In this document: in pieces, positions 9,821-20,109 of the stretch
Position numbering within the stretch: the first letter of the stretch is position 1
Layout of the letters: each line of letters opens with the position of its first letter
Origin: Flavobacteriales bacterium
GTDB lineage: Bacteria; Bacteroidota; Bacteroidia; Flavobacteriales_D; Sanyastnellaceae
Direction: 5' to 3'
Assembly (NCBI GenBank): GCA_023264155.1
Contig: JALQTD010000004.1
Location: 1-36,728, forward strand
Length of the DNA: 36,728 bases
Program-made: the position numbers and the translations under genes
Notes under the pieces: generated by a model
Databases searched by the model: none
The model's input: only the letters and a program-made list of their open reading frames with translations
Told to the model about the DNA's origin: nothing

Positions 9821-11050
9821 ATGAACAAGTGGATCTTGGGGCTTTGCGTGGGCGCGGTGCTGGGGGCGGTGGGGTGCTCGTCCTCCTTGCCGTCGGTTCA
9901 AACCGCCGCGCGGAAGCCCTACGATTGGGAGGCGCGCTTGCTCCATCCCGAGGTGTCCGTGATGCGGTTGTCGCCGGATTCGGCTGCGCTGTTCTTGCGG
10001 ATCGATCGCAACGAGCTGCTCTACCTGCGGGATGCGCCTGAATTGCCGTTCACTGCTTCGGTCCAAATCCAAGCCGGCGCCCAATCCTGGCGCCTCCGCG
10101 ACACCCTCGCCCCGAACATGCCCCAACGGCTCGACGCGGTGTGGCGGTTCGCCGTGCGCGACGTCGACTCCACACGGATGCGCGGCGAAGGGCTGCGCGC
10201 CGAAGTCCACATTCGCGACCTCCACCGCAATGCCGAAGCCCTGGAATCGTTGGAATTGCCACCCGCTCACCAAACCGTCAACCGGTTCGATGCGTCCGGT
10301 TGGCCCCTCGCCGGGCGCGACGTAGCCGTCGGTGACACGGTGTATTTGCAAGGTCCGGGGGGCATGGGATGGGTTTGGCTGCAGGCCGTGGCGGAACCCA
10401 ACCTGCCGAGCCCGCCGTTTTCGTCGTTCTCGGACCCGTTGGCGGATTTGGAGGCGCGGGCGTTGGACACCTTGCAGGCGGATGCGGAAGGGCGGTTTGC
10501 TTTCGTGGTGCCGGAGGGGACTTCGGTGCTGCGGAGTTTGGCCTTGGATTTTGAAGTCATCCTGCATGGGCGCCGAGCGGATTTTCCCCATGTGCGGACG
10601 GTGCCTTACCTGATTGAGACGACGCGGTACGTCACCAGCCGCAGCGAATACGAGCGCATGACCAGCAGCGACGATCCGAAGGGGGGGCTCGACGCGTTCT
10701 GGCTCGATTGCGGCAATGACGAGGACCGCGCGGCGAACCTGATCGCCACCTATTACGGGCGCGTCGAGGAGGCAAACCGTTACTTTTCAGGGCTGCAAGA
10801 GGGGTGGCGCACCGACCGCGGGATGGTGCACATCGTGTACGGTGTGCCCAACAAGGTGCGGCGCTCGGGGCGGTCGGAATGGTGGATTTACGGGGAAGAG
10901 GGGAGCGCGAACACCATCACGTTCAGCTTCCGGCATGCGCCCACTGAACTCGATGCGAACCGCTACATCCTCGATCGGAGCATCCAATTCCGACCGACCT
11001 GGGACCGCATGGTGACGAGCTGGCGCAACGGGCGCATCCAAGGCGACTGA
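9821..11050 (+). CDS. GWxTD domain-containing lipoprotein
   Basis: This protein has 409 residues from the ATG at 9821. The signal MNKWILGLCVGAVLGAVGC gives a lipidated Cys19. The middle (~30-270) is beta-rich and undefined. The C-terminal part carries FWLDCGNDEDRAANLIATYYGRVEEANRYF and then GWRTDRGMVHIVYGVPNKV, the signature of the GWxTD family, which is widespread in Bacteroidota and has no settled function. The upstream extension in the ORF track is rejected because it lacks a signal. The 114-base gap to the micro-lipoprotein must hold both promoters; only weak matches are visible (TATGTTTC at 9750; GAAATTAG four bases before the ATG). Confidence 0.9.
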   Translation: MNKWILGLCVGAVLGAVGCSSSLPSVQTAARKPYDWEARLLHPEVSVMRLSPDSAALFLRIDRNELLYLRDAPELPFTASVQIQAGAQSWRLRDTLAPNMPQRLDAVWRFAVRDVDSTRMRGEGLRAEVHIRDLHRNAEALESLELPPAHQTVNRFDASGWPLAGRDVAVGDTVYLQGPGGMGWVWLQAVAEPNLPSPPFSSFSDPLADLEARALDTLQADAEGRFAFVVPEGTSVLRSLALDFEVILHGRRADFPHVRTVPYLIETTRYVTSRSEYERMTSSDDPKGGLDAFWLDCGNDEDRAANLIATYYGRVEEANRYFSGLQEGWRTDRGMVHIVYGVPNKVRRSGRSEWWIYGEEGSANTITFSFRHAPTELDANRYILDRSIQFRPTWDRMVTSWRNGRIQGD

Positions 11051-11060
11051 AGCGCGTCGG

Positions 11061-11089
11061 TTTGCGCGTACTTTCGGCCTGAAATTTTG
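11061..11089 (+). promoter_or_regulatory. Candidate promoter of rlmB
   Basis: TTTG (11061-11064), a 17-base spacer and AAATTTTG (11082-11089; one mismatch to TAnnTTTG), then cgcc and the ATG at 11094. The spacer is a little short of the usual 19. Confidence 0.35.
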
Positions 11090-11093
11090 CGCC

Positions 11094-11900
11094 ATGCCTT
11101 TCGATGCCCCTTCTCCGCGCGGACGACGTTCCGATGCCCCCCGCCGTTTCAACCGCCCCGCCCCGCCGAAGGGCAGCTACGTCATCGGCTGGCACCCCGT
11201 CATGGAAGCCCTCGAGGCGGGCAAGGAGTTTCAGCGGGTGCTGCTGCAACGGGATGAGAAGGGGGAGCGCACGGCCGAGTTGCTGGAAGCGCTGAAAGCG
11301 CATGAAGTTCCGGTGCAGCGGGTTCCGCGAGAAAAACTGGATCGCATCACCCGCAAAAACCACCAAGGTGTCATTGCCTTCCTCTCCCCCATCACCTTCC
11401 AACCCCTCGAAGAGCTCATCTCACGGGCATACGAGTCGGGGGAAGCGCCGTTGTTCGTGCTGCTCGATGGGGTGACGGATGTGCGCAACCTCGGGGCGAT
11501 TGCCCGGTCCGCGGAGTGCTTTGGAGCTACGGCTTTGGTCATCCCCACGCACGGGGTGGCCCCCATCCAAGAAGATGCCATCAAGTCCTCGTCGGGCGCG
11601 TTGATGCGCCTGCCGGTCAGCCGCGTTGACGACATGGCCGCCGCCGTCACCCTGCTCGAGGGCAACGGGGTACGCGGTGTGGCCATCACGGAAAAGGGGG
11701 CGTCACCGATGACAGAAACCCCCATTCCTCGTCCCGCATGCTTGGTGATGGGGGATGAAGAACGGGGGATCTCAGCAGCGGTGTTGGCCGCTTGCAGCCA
11801 CCGGGTGTTTGTGCCGATGGCGGGGAAAACGGCGAGCCTCAATGTGTCCGTGGCCGCGGGGATTGCCCTCTACCACGTGAGCGCGTCGGACGCCGAGTGA
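11094..11900 (+). CDS. rlmB: 23S rRNA 2'-O-methyltransferase of the RlmB/TrmH (SPOUT) family
   Basis: This 268-residue protein is expected to methylate the ribose of G2251 in the peptidyl-transferase loop of 23S rRNA. A basic, proline-rich tail (~1-24) precedes the SpoU substrate-binding domain (YVIGWHPVMEALEAGKEFQRVLL, to ~100) and the knotted catalytic domain. The three SPOUT motifs are clear: DVRNLGAIARSAECFGA, LVMGDEERGIS and ASLNVSVAAGIALYH. Exact target choice among RlmB, TrmH and related enzymes rests on overall resemblance. It converges on eno with one base between the stop codons and no terminator visible. Confidence 0.9.
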   Translation: MPFDAPSPRGRRSDAPRRFNRPAPPKGSYVIGWHPVMEALEAGKEFQRVLLQRDEKGERTAELLEALKAHEVPVQRVPREKLDRITRKNHQGVIAFLSPITFQPLEELISRAYESGEAPLFVLLDGVTDVRNLGAIARSAECFGATALVIPTHGVAPIQEDAIKSSSGALMRLPVSRVDDMAAAVTLLEGNGVRGVAITEKGASPMTETPIPRPACLVMGDEERGISAAVLAACSHRVFVPMAGKTASLNVSVAAGIALYHVSASDAE

Positions 11901-11901
11901 A

Positions 11902-13191
<1,290 letters not shown>

Positions 13192-13252
13192 TCAGGTGTG
13201 ATGCCGGGGCCTCAACCGGCGTGGGTCTCTCATTCAAACCCGCGAAGGCGCC

Positions 13253-13283
13253 GCAAGTTACAACTCTTGTACGTGGCTTCAAA
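13253..13283 (-). promoter_or_regulatory. Candidate promoter of eno
   Basis: On the minus strand TTTG (13283-13280, overlapping the carA stop codon), exactly 19 bases, then TAACTTGC (13260-13253; two mismatches to TAnnTTTG). It would give a leader of about 70 bases before the eno ATG. Confidence 0.4.
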
Positions 13284-14394
13284 CCACCTGCGGCTCGCGC
13301 ATGGCGGCCACGAAATCATCAAACAGGTACCGGCTGTCGTGCGGCCCCGCCGACGCCTCCGGGTGGTATTGCACAGAGAACACGGGCTTTCCTTTGAGCG
13401 CAATGCCCGCCACCGTGTCGTCGTTCAAATGAACGTGTGTCAGTTCCACATCCGGATGCGCCTCGACACTCGCCTGCTCCACAACAAAGCCGTGGTTTTG
13501 CGAAGTGATCTCGCTCTTGCCGGTCCGCAAATTCTTCACCGGGTGGTTCACGCCGCGGTGGCCGTTGAACATCTTGACCGTCTTCAACCCTTGACTCAAG
13601 GCCAAAACTTGGTGCCCCAAGCAAATCCCGAACACCGGCAGCCCCGAATCCACCACGCCCTTCACCGTCGCTACCGCCTCGGGCATCGCCGCAGGATCGC
13701 CCGGACCGTTGGACAACATGAAACCCTCGGGCTCCCAGGCGAGCATTTGGTCCAAAGGTGTATCCAAGGGGAACACCCGCACACGACAACCCCGATCCAC
13801 CAAGCACTGGGCAATGCTGCGCTTCACCCCCAAATCCAGCAACGCGACCTTGTGCCCATCTTCCGGCCCCATCTCGTACGCATCCTTCGTGGAAACACGG
13901 CTGCTCAGCTCAAGCCCTTGCATGCTCGGTGCTGCCGCAAGGCGGTCCTTCAACTCCTCATCGGACAACCCTTCTGAGGAAATGACGGCATTCATCGCGC
14001 CATGTTCCCGAATGTGACGCACCAGGGCGCGTGTGTCCACACCAGCAATGCCGACCACCCCGTCCTCATCGAGGAACCGCTGCAATTCAGTCACCTCCCC
14101 GGCCCGGCTCCCAAACGCACTGAAGTTCTTGGTCACCAATCCCGACAACTGAACACGGTCGGACTCCACCTCCCGTGCGATGGTGCCATAATTGCCGATG
14201 TGGGCGGTGGCCATCACCAGGATTTGGCCGAAATAACTCGGATCCGTGAAAATCTCCTGGTACCCATACATGCCCGTGTTGAACGCTATCTCCCCCAACG
14301 TGGTGCCGTGTGCCCCGATGGAGGTGCCTTCGAATCGCGTGCCGTCCGCGAGCAACAGCACTGCCGGACTCGCCAGAGAAATGTCCTTAGCCAT
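13279..14394 (-). CDS. carA: Carbamoyl-phosphate synthase small (glutaminase) subunit
   Basis: CarA releases ammonia from glutamine for the CarB synthase subunit, feeding pyrimidine and arginine synthesis. The 371-residue protein has the N-terminal CPSase domain (LADGTRFEGTSIG; FNTGMYGYQEIFTDPSY, 38-54) and a class I glutamine amidotransferase domain with LSNGPGDP, the nucleophile Cys258 in GICLGHQ, and the His344/Glu346 pair in VQYHPEAS. carB is not in the window. A strong terminator upstream separates it from rplQ, and a perfect TATCTTTG box lies 4 bases before the ATG, so it probably has its own leaderless transcript. Confidence 0.98.
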   Translation of the reverse strand: MAKDISLASPAVLLLADGTRFEGTSIGAHGTTLGEIAFNTGMYGYQEIFTDPSYFGQILVMATAHIGNYGTIAREVESDRVQLSGLVTKNFSAFGSRAGEVTELQRFLDEDGVVGIAGVDTRALVRHIREHGAMNAVISSEGLSDEELKDRLAAAPSMQGLELSSRVSTKDAYEMGPEDGHKVALLDLGVKRSIAQCLVDRGCRVRVFPLDTPLDQMLAWEPEGFMLSNGPGDPAAMPEAVATVKGVVDSGLPVFGICLGHQVLALSQGLKTVKMFNGHRGVNHPVKNLRTGKSEITSQNHGFVVEQASVEAHPDVELTHVHLNDDTVAGIALKGKPVFSVQYHPEASAGPHDSRYLFDDFVAAMREPQVV

Positions 14395-14398
14395 GGGG

Positions 14399-14406
14399 CA
14401 AAGATA
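14399..14406 (-). promoter_or_regulatory. TAnnTTTG -7 box abutting carA
   Basis: TATCTTTG on the minus strand is a perfect consensus match, followed by cccc and the ATG at 14394. No TTTG is visible 17-21 bases upstream. It lies downstream of the rplQ terminator, where carA needs a promoter. Confidence 0.5.
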
Positions 14407-14454
14407 CTTCGCTCACGTGCGCTCCGTGCAGGTGATTTTCAAAAGGATATCCAC

Positions 14455-14484
14455 GAAAAAAGGGGAGCCAGGCTCCCCTTTTCG
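14455..14484 (-). terminator. Rho-independent terminator of the ribosomal protein operon
   Basis: GGGGAGC/GCTCCCC stem with a three-base loop. On the minus strand it is followed by TTTTTT, 20 bases after the rplQ stop. This marks the end of the rpsL-to-rplQ transcript. Confidence 0.88.
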
Positions 14485-14503
14485 GTATCGTTCTAATCGG
14501 CGC

Positions 14504-15079
14504 TTAAGCCTTCGGCTCCTCGCCTTGATCTGCTGCGTCGTCCGCCGCAGGTGCTTCGTCTGCCGCAGGAGCCTCTTCAGCTGCTGGCGCTTCTTCCGCT
14601 GCTGGCGCTTCTGCCACGGGCGTTTCCTCAACTGCTGGAGCTGCTGCTTCAGCCGTCTTTGCTGCGCCTCCGCGACGTGAACGGCGTGAACGCTTCTTCT
14701 TTGCTTCCGTGCCGTAGATGTCGTTGAAGTCGACCAGCTCGATCAAACACATTTCAGCGTTGTCACCCAAGCGGTTGCCCGTGCGGATGATGCGGGTGTA
14801 ACCGCCATCACGTGTTGCAACCTTAGGCCCTACCGCACGGAAAAGCTCCGTCACTGCGTATTTGTTGCCCAGTTGAGAGAAAACGACCCGACGGCTGTGC
14901 GTGGTGTCCTCCTTCGAACGGGTAACCAACGGCTCAACGAAAGAGCGCAAGGCCTTCGCCTTGGCTACAGTCGTCGTGATGCGCTTGTGCTCAATGAGGG
15001 AGCATGCCATGTTGGAAAGCATCGCCTTCCGGTGTCCCTTTTGACGGGAGAGGTGATTGAATTTCTTGTTGTGACGCAT
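14504..15079 (-). CDS. rplQ: 50S ribosomal protein L17 with long acidic Ala/Pro/Glu tail
   Basis: This is L17 of the large subunit. Residues ~1-115 are the conserved core ([58 protein letters not shown]). A basic linker [12 protein letters not shown] (~128-140) leads into a ~50-residue tail of repeated EAPAAE-type units. At 191 residues it is far longer than the ~120-residue E. coli protein; tails are common in Bacteroidota L17. The tail DNA is locally repetitive (gctgctggcgcttcttcc-like units, ~14525-14650). It is the last gene of the operon, 4 bases after rpoA. Confidence 0.97.
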   Translation of the reverse strand: MRHNKKFNHLSRQKGHRKAMLSNMACSLIEHKRITTTVAKAKALRSFVEPLVTRSKEDTTHSRRVVFSQLGNKYAVTELFRAVGPKVATRDGGYTRIIRTGNRLGDNAEMCLIELVDFNDIYGTEAKKKRSRRSRRGGAAKTAEAAAPAVEETPVAEAPAAEEAPAAEEAPAADEAPAADDAADQGEEPKA

Positions 15080-15083
15080 GGCT

Positions 15084-16076
15084 TCACTCTTTGTCCAGTT
15101 TGTATTTGCCCACGTCCATGCCGAACGTCAAGCTTTTGCTCTCGACCAAATCCTCGAGCTCCGTCAACGACTTCTTACCGAAGTTCCGGAATTTGAGCAG
15201 GTCATTTTTGTTGTAGGAGACCAAATCTCCCAATGATTCGATGTCGGCTGCCTTCAAGCAATTCAATGCACGCACACTCAAGTCCATGTCGCTCAACTTG
15301 GTCTTGAGCAATTGGCGCATGTGCAAGCTGCTTTCATCGAACTCTTCCGCTTCAACGCGCTCCTCGAGCTCCAAAGAAATCCGCTCATCACTGAACAACA
15401 TGAAGTGTTGGATGAGGATTTTCGCAGACTCCTGCAACGCGTCCTTGGGGCTGATGCTGCCATCGCAGTCGATTTCGAGAATGAGCTTCTCGTAGTCGGT
15501 GCGTTGCTCCACACGGTAGTTCTCGACCGCGTACTTCACGTTCCGAATGGGCGTGAAGATGCTGTCAATCGCGATGGTGCCAAGCGGCGCCTCAGCCATC
15601 TTATTCTCTTCGGCTTGAACGTAGCCACGTCCTTTGCCGATGGTCAATTCCAAGGTCAATGAAACCGAAGGGTCCATCGTGCAGACGACCAAATCAGGAT
15701 TCATCACTTGGAATGCACTCGTAAACTTGCCGATGTCCCCAGCGGTCATCGTGTCTTGACCTGAAACCGTTACCACGACCGTCTCTGCGTCCGTGGTTTC
15801 GATTTGGCGCTTAAAACGCACCTGCTTCAAGTTCAAGATGATGTCCGTCACATCGTTCGAAACCCCCTTGATGGTGCTGAATTCGTGCTCAACTCCATCA
15901 ATGCGGACATTCGTGATGGCGAAACCCTCCAAGCTAGAGAGCAAGATGCGGCGCAGCGCATTCCCCACCGTGATGCCAAAACCAGGCTCCAACGGACGGA
16001 ATTCGAAACGGCCGTTGAACTCCGAAGAGTCCAACATCACCACCTTATCGGGTTTTTGGAAATCAAGAATTGCCAT
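15084..16076 (-). CDS. rpoA: DNA-directed RNA polymerase alpha subunit
   Basis: This 330-residue alpha subunit dimerises to start RNA polymerase assembly. The N-terminal domain shows [32 protein letters not shown], a very conserved assembly motif. The C-terminal domain (~255-325) contains [21 protein letters not shown] and [19 protein letters not shown], including the arginine equivalent to E. coli R265 used for UP-element and activator contact. It starts 20 bases after rpsD and ends 4 bases before rplQ. Confidence 0.99.
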   Translation of the reverse strand: MAILDFQKPDKVVMLDSSEFNGRFEFRPLEPGFGITVGNALRRILLSSLEGFAITNVRIDGVEHEFSTIKGVSNDVTDIILNLKQVRFKRQIETTDAETVVVTVSGQDTMTAGDIGKFTSAFQVMNPDLVVCTMDPSVSLTLELTIGKGRGYVQAEENKMAEAPLGTIAIDSIFTPIRNVKYAVENYRVEQRTDYEKLILEIDCDGSISPKDALQESAKILIQHFMLFSDERISLELEERVEAEEFDESSLHMRQLLKTKLSDMDLSVRALNCLKAADIESLGDLVSYNKNDLLKFRNFGKKSLTELEDLVESKSLTFGMDVGKYKLDKE

Positions 16077-16096
16077 GTGGATGTGGGTTTCAGGGA

Positions 16097-16702
16097 TTAC
16101 TTAGAGTACAATTCGACAATCAGCTGCTCCTTGATGGACTCAGGAATTTGATCCCGAGAAGGAACGCTGATGAAGCTTCCCGTCATCTCCTTGTTGTCCC
16201 AAGACAACCAGTCGTGACGTTGGGTGGAAGCGGCGAGCGAATTGGTGATCGCCATCAACGACTTGCTCTTCTCCCGAACGCCCACCACGTCTCCAGGACG
16301 CAAGCGGTAGCTGGGGATGTTCACCACGTGTCCGTTCACCGTGATGTGGCGGTGAGACACCAACTGACGGGCTCCCCGACGGGTCGGAGCAACCCCCAAG
16401 CGGTAAACAACATTGTCCAAACGGCTTTCACAGAATTGGAGCAAAATCTCACCGGTGATGCCAGGACGCGCGTTTGCCGCCTTAAACATGTTCGAGAATT
16501 GCTTCTCCAAGATGCCGTAGGTGTACTTCGCCTTTTGCTTTTCGGCAAGCTGGATGGAGTACTCTGAATCCTTCTTGCGACGACGGTTGTTGCCGTGTTG
16601 CCCCGGGCCGTAGGGACGGCGCTCAAGCGCCTTGTCTGGGCCAAAAATGGGGTCTTTGAAACGACGGCTGATCTTCGATTTGGGTCCGCGATAACGTGCC
16701 AT
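16097..16702 (-). CDS. rpsD: 30S ribosomal protein S4
   Basis: S4 is a primary 16S rRNA-binding protein that helps nucleate 30S assembly. The 201 residues include the S4 RNA-binding domain ([34 protein letters not shown], ~92-125). The N-terminus [14 protein letters not shown] lacks the cysteines of zinc-binding S4 forms. In E. coli S4 represses its own operon through the rpsM leader; no such pseudoknot was identified here. Gap to rpsK is 36 bases. Confidence 0.98.
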   Translation of the reverse strand: MARYRGPKSKISRRFKDPIFGPDKALERRPYGPGQHGNNRRRKKDSEYSIQLAEKQKAKYTYGILEKQFSNMFKAANARPGITGEILLQFCESRLDNVVYRLGVAPTRRGARQLVSHRHITVNGHVVNIPSYRLRPGDVVGVREKSKSLMAITNSLAASTQRHDWLSWDNKEMTGSFISVPSRDQIPESIKEQLIVELYSK

Positions 16703-16738
16703 ATCAGTTCTTCAATGCTTTAGTTCGACGATGAGGAA

Positions 16739-17122
16739 TTAGACGCGACGGCGCTTAGGCGGACGGCATCCGTTGTGTGGGAGGCCAGTGGCATCCACGA
16801 TTTCAATGATTTCGATGCCCATGTTGTGGAGTGCACGCATTGCGCTCTCACGGCCAGCACCCGGCCCTTTTACAAATGCGCGGATTTTGCGCAGGCCCAA
16901 TTCATGAGCTTCCTTACCGCAATCCTCAGCCGCAACTTGCGCTGCGTAAGGCGTGTTCTTCTTCGAACCCCGGAAACCCATCTTGCCGGCGCTCGACCAA
17001 GAAATGACTTGGCCTTGGTTGTTCGTAAGGGAAATGATGATGTTGTTGAAGGAAGAGTGGATGTGGGCTTGTCCCAAGGACTCCACAACGACTTTCTTCT
17101 TCTTTTTGACGTTCTTCGCCAT
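16739..17122 (-). CDS. rpsK: 30S ribosomal protein S11
   Basis: This 127-residue S11 lies on the 30S platform and contacts mRNA near the E site. Core motifs are [39 protein letters not shown] and the C-terminal [18 protein letters not shown]; the asparagine in LPHNG is the site of isoaspartate formation in other species. A 59-base gap with two small hairpins separates it from rpsM, the longest gap inside the operon. Confidence 0.98.
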   Translation of the reverse strand: MAKNVKKKKKVVVESLGQAHIHSSFNNIIISLTNNQGQVISWSSAGKMGFRGSKKNTPYAAQVAAEDCGKEAHELGLRKIRAFVKGPGAGRESAMRALHNMGIEIIEIVDATGLPHNGCRPPKRRRV

Positions 17123-17145
17123 CGTCGTAATGTTTAGAGGTGATC

Positions 17146-17180
17146 AGCCTTTAGGCTCGTTATCTAACCGAAGTACTCGG
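17146..17180. promoter_or_regulatory. Two small tandem hairpins in the rpsM-rpsK gap
   Basis: AGCCT-TT-AGGCT (17146-17157) and CCGA-AGTAC-TCGG (17168-17180) are separate inverted repeats in the longest gap of the operon. There is no T-run, so they are not a classic terminator. RNA processing or translational control is possible but unproven. Confidence 0.35.
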
Positions 17181-17181
17181 A

Positions 17182-17550
17182 TTATTTCTTCTTGTTCGCG
17201 ACAGTCTTGCGACGACCTTTCCGCGTGCGGGAATTGTTCTTCGTACGCTGTCCACGCAACGGGAGGCCGTTACGGTGACGGATGCCACGGTGGCAACCGA
17301 TGTCCATCAACCGCTTGATGTGCGATTGAACTTCAGAACGCAATTCACCTTCGACCTTGAAGCCGGTGGCGATGGCGTTACGGACGGCGCTGATTTCATC
17401 ATCCGTCCAATCCTGGACTTTCTTGTCCTCGGAAACACCGACCTCCGCAAGAACCTGAGCAGCGCGGCTGCGTCCGATTCCGAAGATGTAGGTCAGTGCG
17501 ATGACCCCGCGCTTGTTGCTGGGGATATCAATACCTGCAATACGTGCCAT
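17182..17550 (-). CDS. rpsM: 30S ribosomal protein S13
   Basis: This 122-residue S13 sits in the 30S head and contacts P-site tRNA and the 50S subunit. Motifs: [59 protein letters not shown], and a lysine-rich tail (KTVANKKK). The start is 28 bases after the rpmJ stop. Confidence 0.98.
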   Translation of the reverse strand: MARIAGIDIPSNKRGVIALTYIFGIGRSRAAQVLAEVGVSEDKKVQDWTDDEISAVRNAIATGFKVEGELRSEVQSHIKRLMDIGCHRGIRHRNGLPLRGQRTKNNSRTRKGRRKTVANKKK

Positions 17551-17578
17551 GGTAGATGGGTTTACACGACGTCAAGGC

Positions 17579-17695
17579 TCAGCCCTGACGTTGCTTCATT
17601 TTAGGGTTCTTCTTGTTGATGACGTAGAGACGTCCTTTGCGGCGAACGATTTTGCAATCGTCAGTCCGCTTCTTGAGTGATGCACGAACTTTCAT
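17579..17695 (-). CDS. rpmJ: 50S ribosomal protein L36 (zinc-free form)
   Basis: A 38-residue protein, too short for the ORF track: [20 protein letters not shown] then [18 protein letters not shown]. Ordinary L36 holds zinc with three cysteines and a histidine; here only Cys14 remains, so the zinc ribbon is absent, as is usual in Bacteroidota. It lies between infA (7 bases) and rpsM, the expected place. Confidence 0.96.
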   Translation of the reverse strand: MKVRASLKKRTDDCKIVRRKGRLYVINKKNPKMKQRQG

Positions 17696-17702
17696 GGTGC
17701 TG

Positions 17703-17924
17703 TTATTTCTTGTATCGGAAACTGATCCGTCCTTTGGTCAAATCGTAAGGCGACATCTCCACCTTCACACGGTCACCAGGCAAAATCTTGATGTAGTACA
17801 TCCGCATTTTCCCAGAGATGTGGGCCGTAATGATGTGGCCATTCTCGAGTTCCACGCGGAACATGGCGTTGGACAACGCTTCGAGGATGGTCCCGTCTTG
17901 GGTGATTGACGCTTGTTTCGCCAT
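17703..17924 (-). CDS. infA: Translation initiation factor IF-1
   Basis: This 73-residue OB-fold factor occupies the 30S A site during initiation with IF-2 and IF-3. Sequence matches are full-length: [62 protein letters not shown]. It starts 6 bases after map. Confidence 0.98.
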   Translation of the reverse strand: MAKQASITQDGTILEALSNAMFRVELENGHIITAHISGKMRMYYIKILPGDRVKVEMSPYDLTKGRISFRYKK

Positions 17925-17930
17925 TTGGGC

Positions 17931-18734
17931 TTAACTCTTGACTGATCGTTTATTTAACACTTCTTCAATTGCTTCAAAACTTGAAAGCACTTCTGCTTTG
18001 CCGGAACGCACGACGATGTCATGCTCAAAATGCGCGGAAACCTTCCGGTCGGCCGTAACAATGGTCCAACCATCTGATTCCTGCTGCACTTCGCGACGCC
18101 CGAGGTTGATCATCGGCTCGATCGCCAAGACCATGCCTTCCATCAACCGAGGCCCGTTTCCGCGGCGGCCAAAATTAGGAACTTCTGGGGCTTCATGGAG
18201 GTCTTTTCCCAAACCATGTCCAACAAGTTCCCGAACCACCCCGTATCCGTGGCGCTCCGCGTGGGTTTGACACGCCCAACCGATGTCGCCGATGCGTTTG
18301 CCAACGACGGCCTGCTCGATGGCTAAATCGAGGCATTCCTTCGTCACATCGAGGAGTCGCTGCACCTCTGGTGAGATGTCGCCAACCGCGAACGTGTAAG
18401 CACTGTCGCCGTAGAAGCCGTTCTTGAGCACACCGCAATCCACCGACACCACATCACCTTCTTCAAGGGGGCGGTTGTTGGGGATGCCATGCACCACCGC
18501 TTCATTCACCGAGGTGCACAAAGAATTGGGAAATCCACCGTATCCTTTGAAACCCGGCTCAGCACCGTGGTCGCGAATGAAAGCTTCTGCAACGGCATCC
18601 AATTCCAGCGTGGTGACTCCGGGCTGGATGTGCTCCGCGACAGCAGCTAACGTTTTTCCGACAAGCAAAGAACTTTCGCGAATGAGTTCGACCTCTTCGG
18701 CCGTTTTGATTCGAACGCGTCGACCGAAACCCAT
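17931..18734 (-). CDS. map: Methionine aminopeptidase, type I
   Basis: Map removes the initiator methionine from nascent proteins. The 267 residues contain EAVVHGIPN, VSVDCGVLKNGFYGDSAYTF (first metal aspartates), VVRELVGHGLGKDLHEAPEVPNFG (metal histidine) and GMVLAIEPMINLG (metal glutamate), the complete two-metal site of type I enzymes without a zinc-finger extension. It sits directly after secY; adk, often found between them in other bacteria, is not here. Confidence 0.98.
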   Translation of the reverse strand: MGFGRRVRIKTAEEVELIRESSLLVGKTLAAVAEHIQPGVTTLELDAVAEAFIRDHGAEPGFKGYGGFPNSLCTSVNEAVVHGIPNNRPLEEGDVVSVDCGVLKNGFYGDSAYTFAVGDISPEVQRLLDVTKECLDLAIEQAVVGKRIGDIGWACQTHAERHGYGVVRELVGHGLGKDLHEAPEVPNFGRRGNGPRLMEGMVLAIEPMINLGRREVQQESDGWTIVTADRKVSAHFEHDIVVRSGKAEVLSSFEAIEEVLNKRSVKS

Positions 18735-18740
18735 TCCCTC

Positions 18741-20099
18741 TTAGAATCCGCCGACCCCTCCTACCGGAGAATTGGTACGGCCACGCAACTTACCTGACTT
18801 CAAGAAGCCTTGGTACTTGCGCTCCAACAAATGCACTTCAATCTGCTGCAAGGTGTCGAGGATGACCCCCACCATGATCAGCAGTGACGTTCCGCCGAAG
18901 TAGATGGCGAAACCTTGGGCCTTTGTCAACCCCAACCCGAATACAATTGCGGGGAGGATGGCCAACAAGCCGAGGAACACGGCACCTGGCAACGTAATGT
19001 TGCTGAGCACTGTCTCCAAGTACTGCTTGGTCGGGTGACCGGGCTTGATGCCAGGGATGAATGCGTTTTGGCGCTTCAAATCATCCGCCATCTGACCCGG
19101 GTTCACCGTGATCGCCGTGTAGAAGTACGTGAAGACCACAATCATCAAGAAGAACAAGATGTTGTACGCCACACCGTTGAAATCCGACAAGCTCGACATC
19201 ACCGCGTTGCCTTCGAAGAATTCGCTTTGGCTCAGGTAGAGCGGGACGAACATGATGGCTTGAGCGAAGATGATGGGCATGACTCCGGAGGCATTCACCT
19301 TCATCGGGATGAACTCGCGCGCGCCCTCGCCCTGCGGCAAGTGGCTGCCGGTGTTGGCTTGCGCCTTCGCCATTTGGACGGGAACCTTCCGCAGGCCCTG
19401 GACGAGCGCCACAGAAGCTCCGATGACCACCAACAGGATCGCCAACTCGACCAGGAAGAAGTACAACGACGTGTCCGGGTGGTTCAACTCTTGGATGATG
19501 GACTGTGGGAAGGTGGCGATGATACCGATCATGATGAGCAACGAAATACCATTGCCGATGCCACGCTCGGTGATGCGCTCACCCAACCACATGATGACCA
19601 AGGTTGAGGCCACGAGGATCAATACCGCACTGAACCACCAGAATGGGCTGGGATCGACCACCGCTCCGCGGACAGAAACTACGCTTGAAGCGAGGTAACC
19701 GGGCGCTTGCACCAAGGTGATGGCGATGGTCAAGAAACGCGTCCATTGGTTCAGCTTGTTCCGGCCGCTTTCACCGTCGGTCTGCATCTTTTGGACTGCA
19801 GGAACGGCAATGCCCAACAACTGGATGATGATCGATGCCGAGATGTACGGCATGATCCCCAACGCAAAGATGGAGGCGCGGCTGAATGCCCCACCGGTGA
19901 ACAAGGACAACAGCGCACCGAGGCCTTCTTCGCCTCCGGCTGCATTCAAGCTCTCTGCAAGGACATCACTGTTTACACCAGGCAACACAATGAACGAGCC
20001 CAAGCGGTAAATCAGGATCAACCCGAGGGTGACGCCAATCTTCTTGCGAAGCTGTTCGTGGTGCCAGATGTTCTGGAATTTCTCGAAAAAGTTTTTCAT
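18741..20099 (-). CDS. secY: Preprotein translocase subunit SecY
   Basis: SecY is the protein-conducting channel of the general secretion pathway, acting with SecE and SecG. The 452-residue protein has about ten hydrophobic segments, from LGLILIYRLGSFIVLPGV (~26-43) to the last near 395-420. Conserved pieces include the plug-region glycines (ALLSLFTGGAFSRASIFALGIMPYISASIIIQLL), WLGERITERGIGNGISLLI, and the C-terminal EVHLLERKYQGFLKSGKLRGR. It serves export of the window's signal-peptide proteins among others. Ten bases separate it from rplO. Confidence 0.98.
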   Translation of the reverse strand: MKNFFEKFQNIWHHEQLRKKIGVTLGLILIYRLGSFIVLPGVNSDVLAESLNAAGGEEGLGALLSLFTGGAFSRASIFALGIMPYISASIIIQLLGIAVPAVQKMQTDGESGRNKLNQWTRFLTIAITLVQAPGYLASSVVSVRGAVVDPSPFWWFSAVLILVASTLVIMWLGERITERGIGNGISLLIMIGIIATFPQSIIQELNHPDTSLYFFLVELAILLVVIGASVALVQGLRKVPVQMAKAQANTGSHLPQGEGAREFIPMKVNASGVMPIIFAQAIMFVPLYLSQSEFFEGNAVMSSLSDFNGVAYNILFFLMIVVFTYFYTAITVNPGQMADDLKRQNAFIPGIKPGHPTKQYLETVLSNITLPGAVFLGLLAILPAIVFGLGLTKAQGFAIYFGGTSLLIMVGVILDTLQQIEVHLLERKYQGFLKSGKLRGRTNSPVGGVGGF

Positions 20100-20109
20100 G
20101 GCGCGGAAT

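Noticed and set aside
9707-10591. Upstream part of the 334-residue minus ORF
   Set aside because: Antisense to the GWxTD gene; only its last 39 codons form a credible lipoprotein gene.
14525-14650. Possible tandem repeat element or CRISPR-like array
   Set aside because: The units are contiguous, degenerate and in-frame in the L17 tail, with no spacers.
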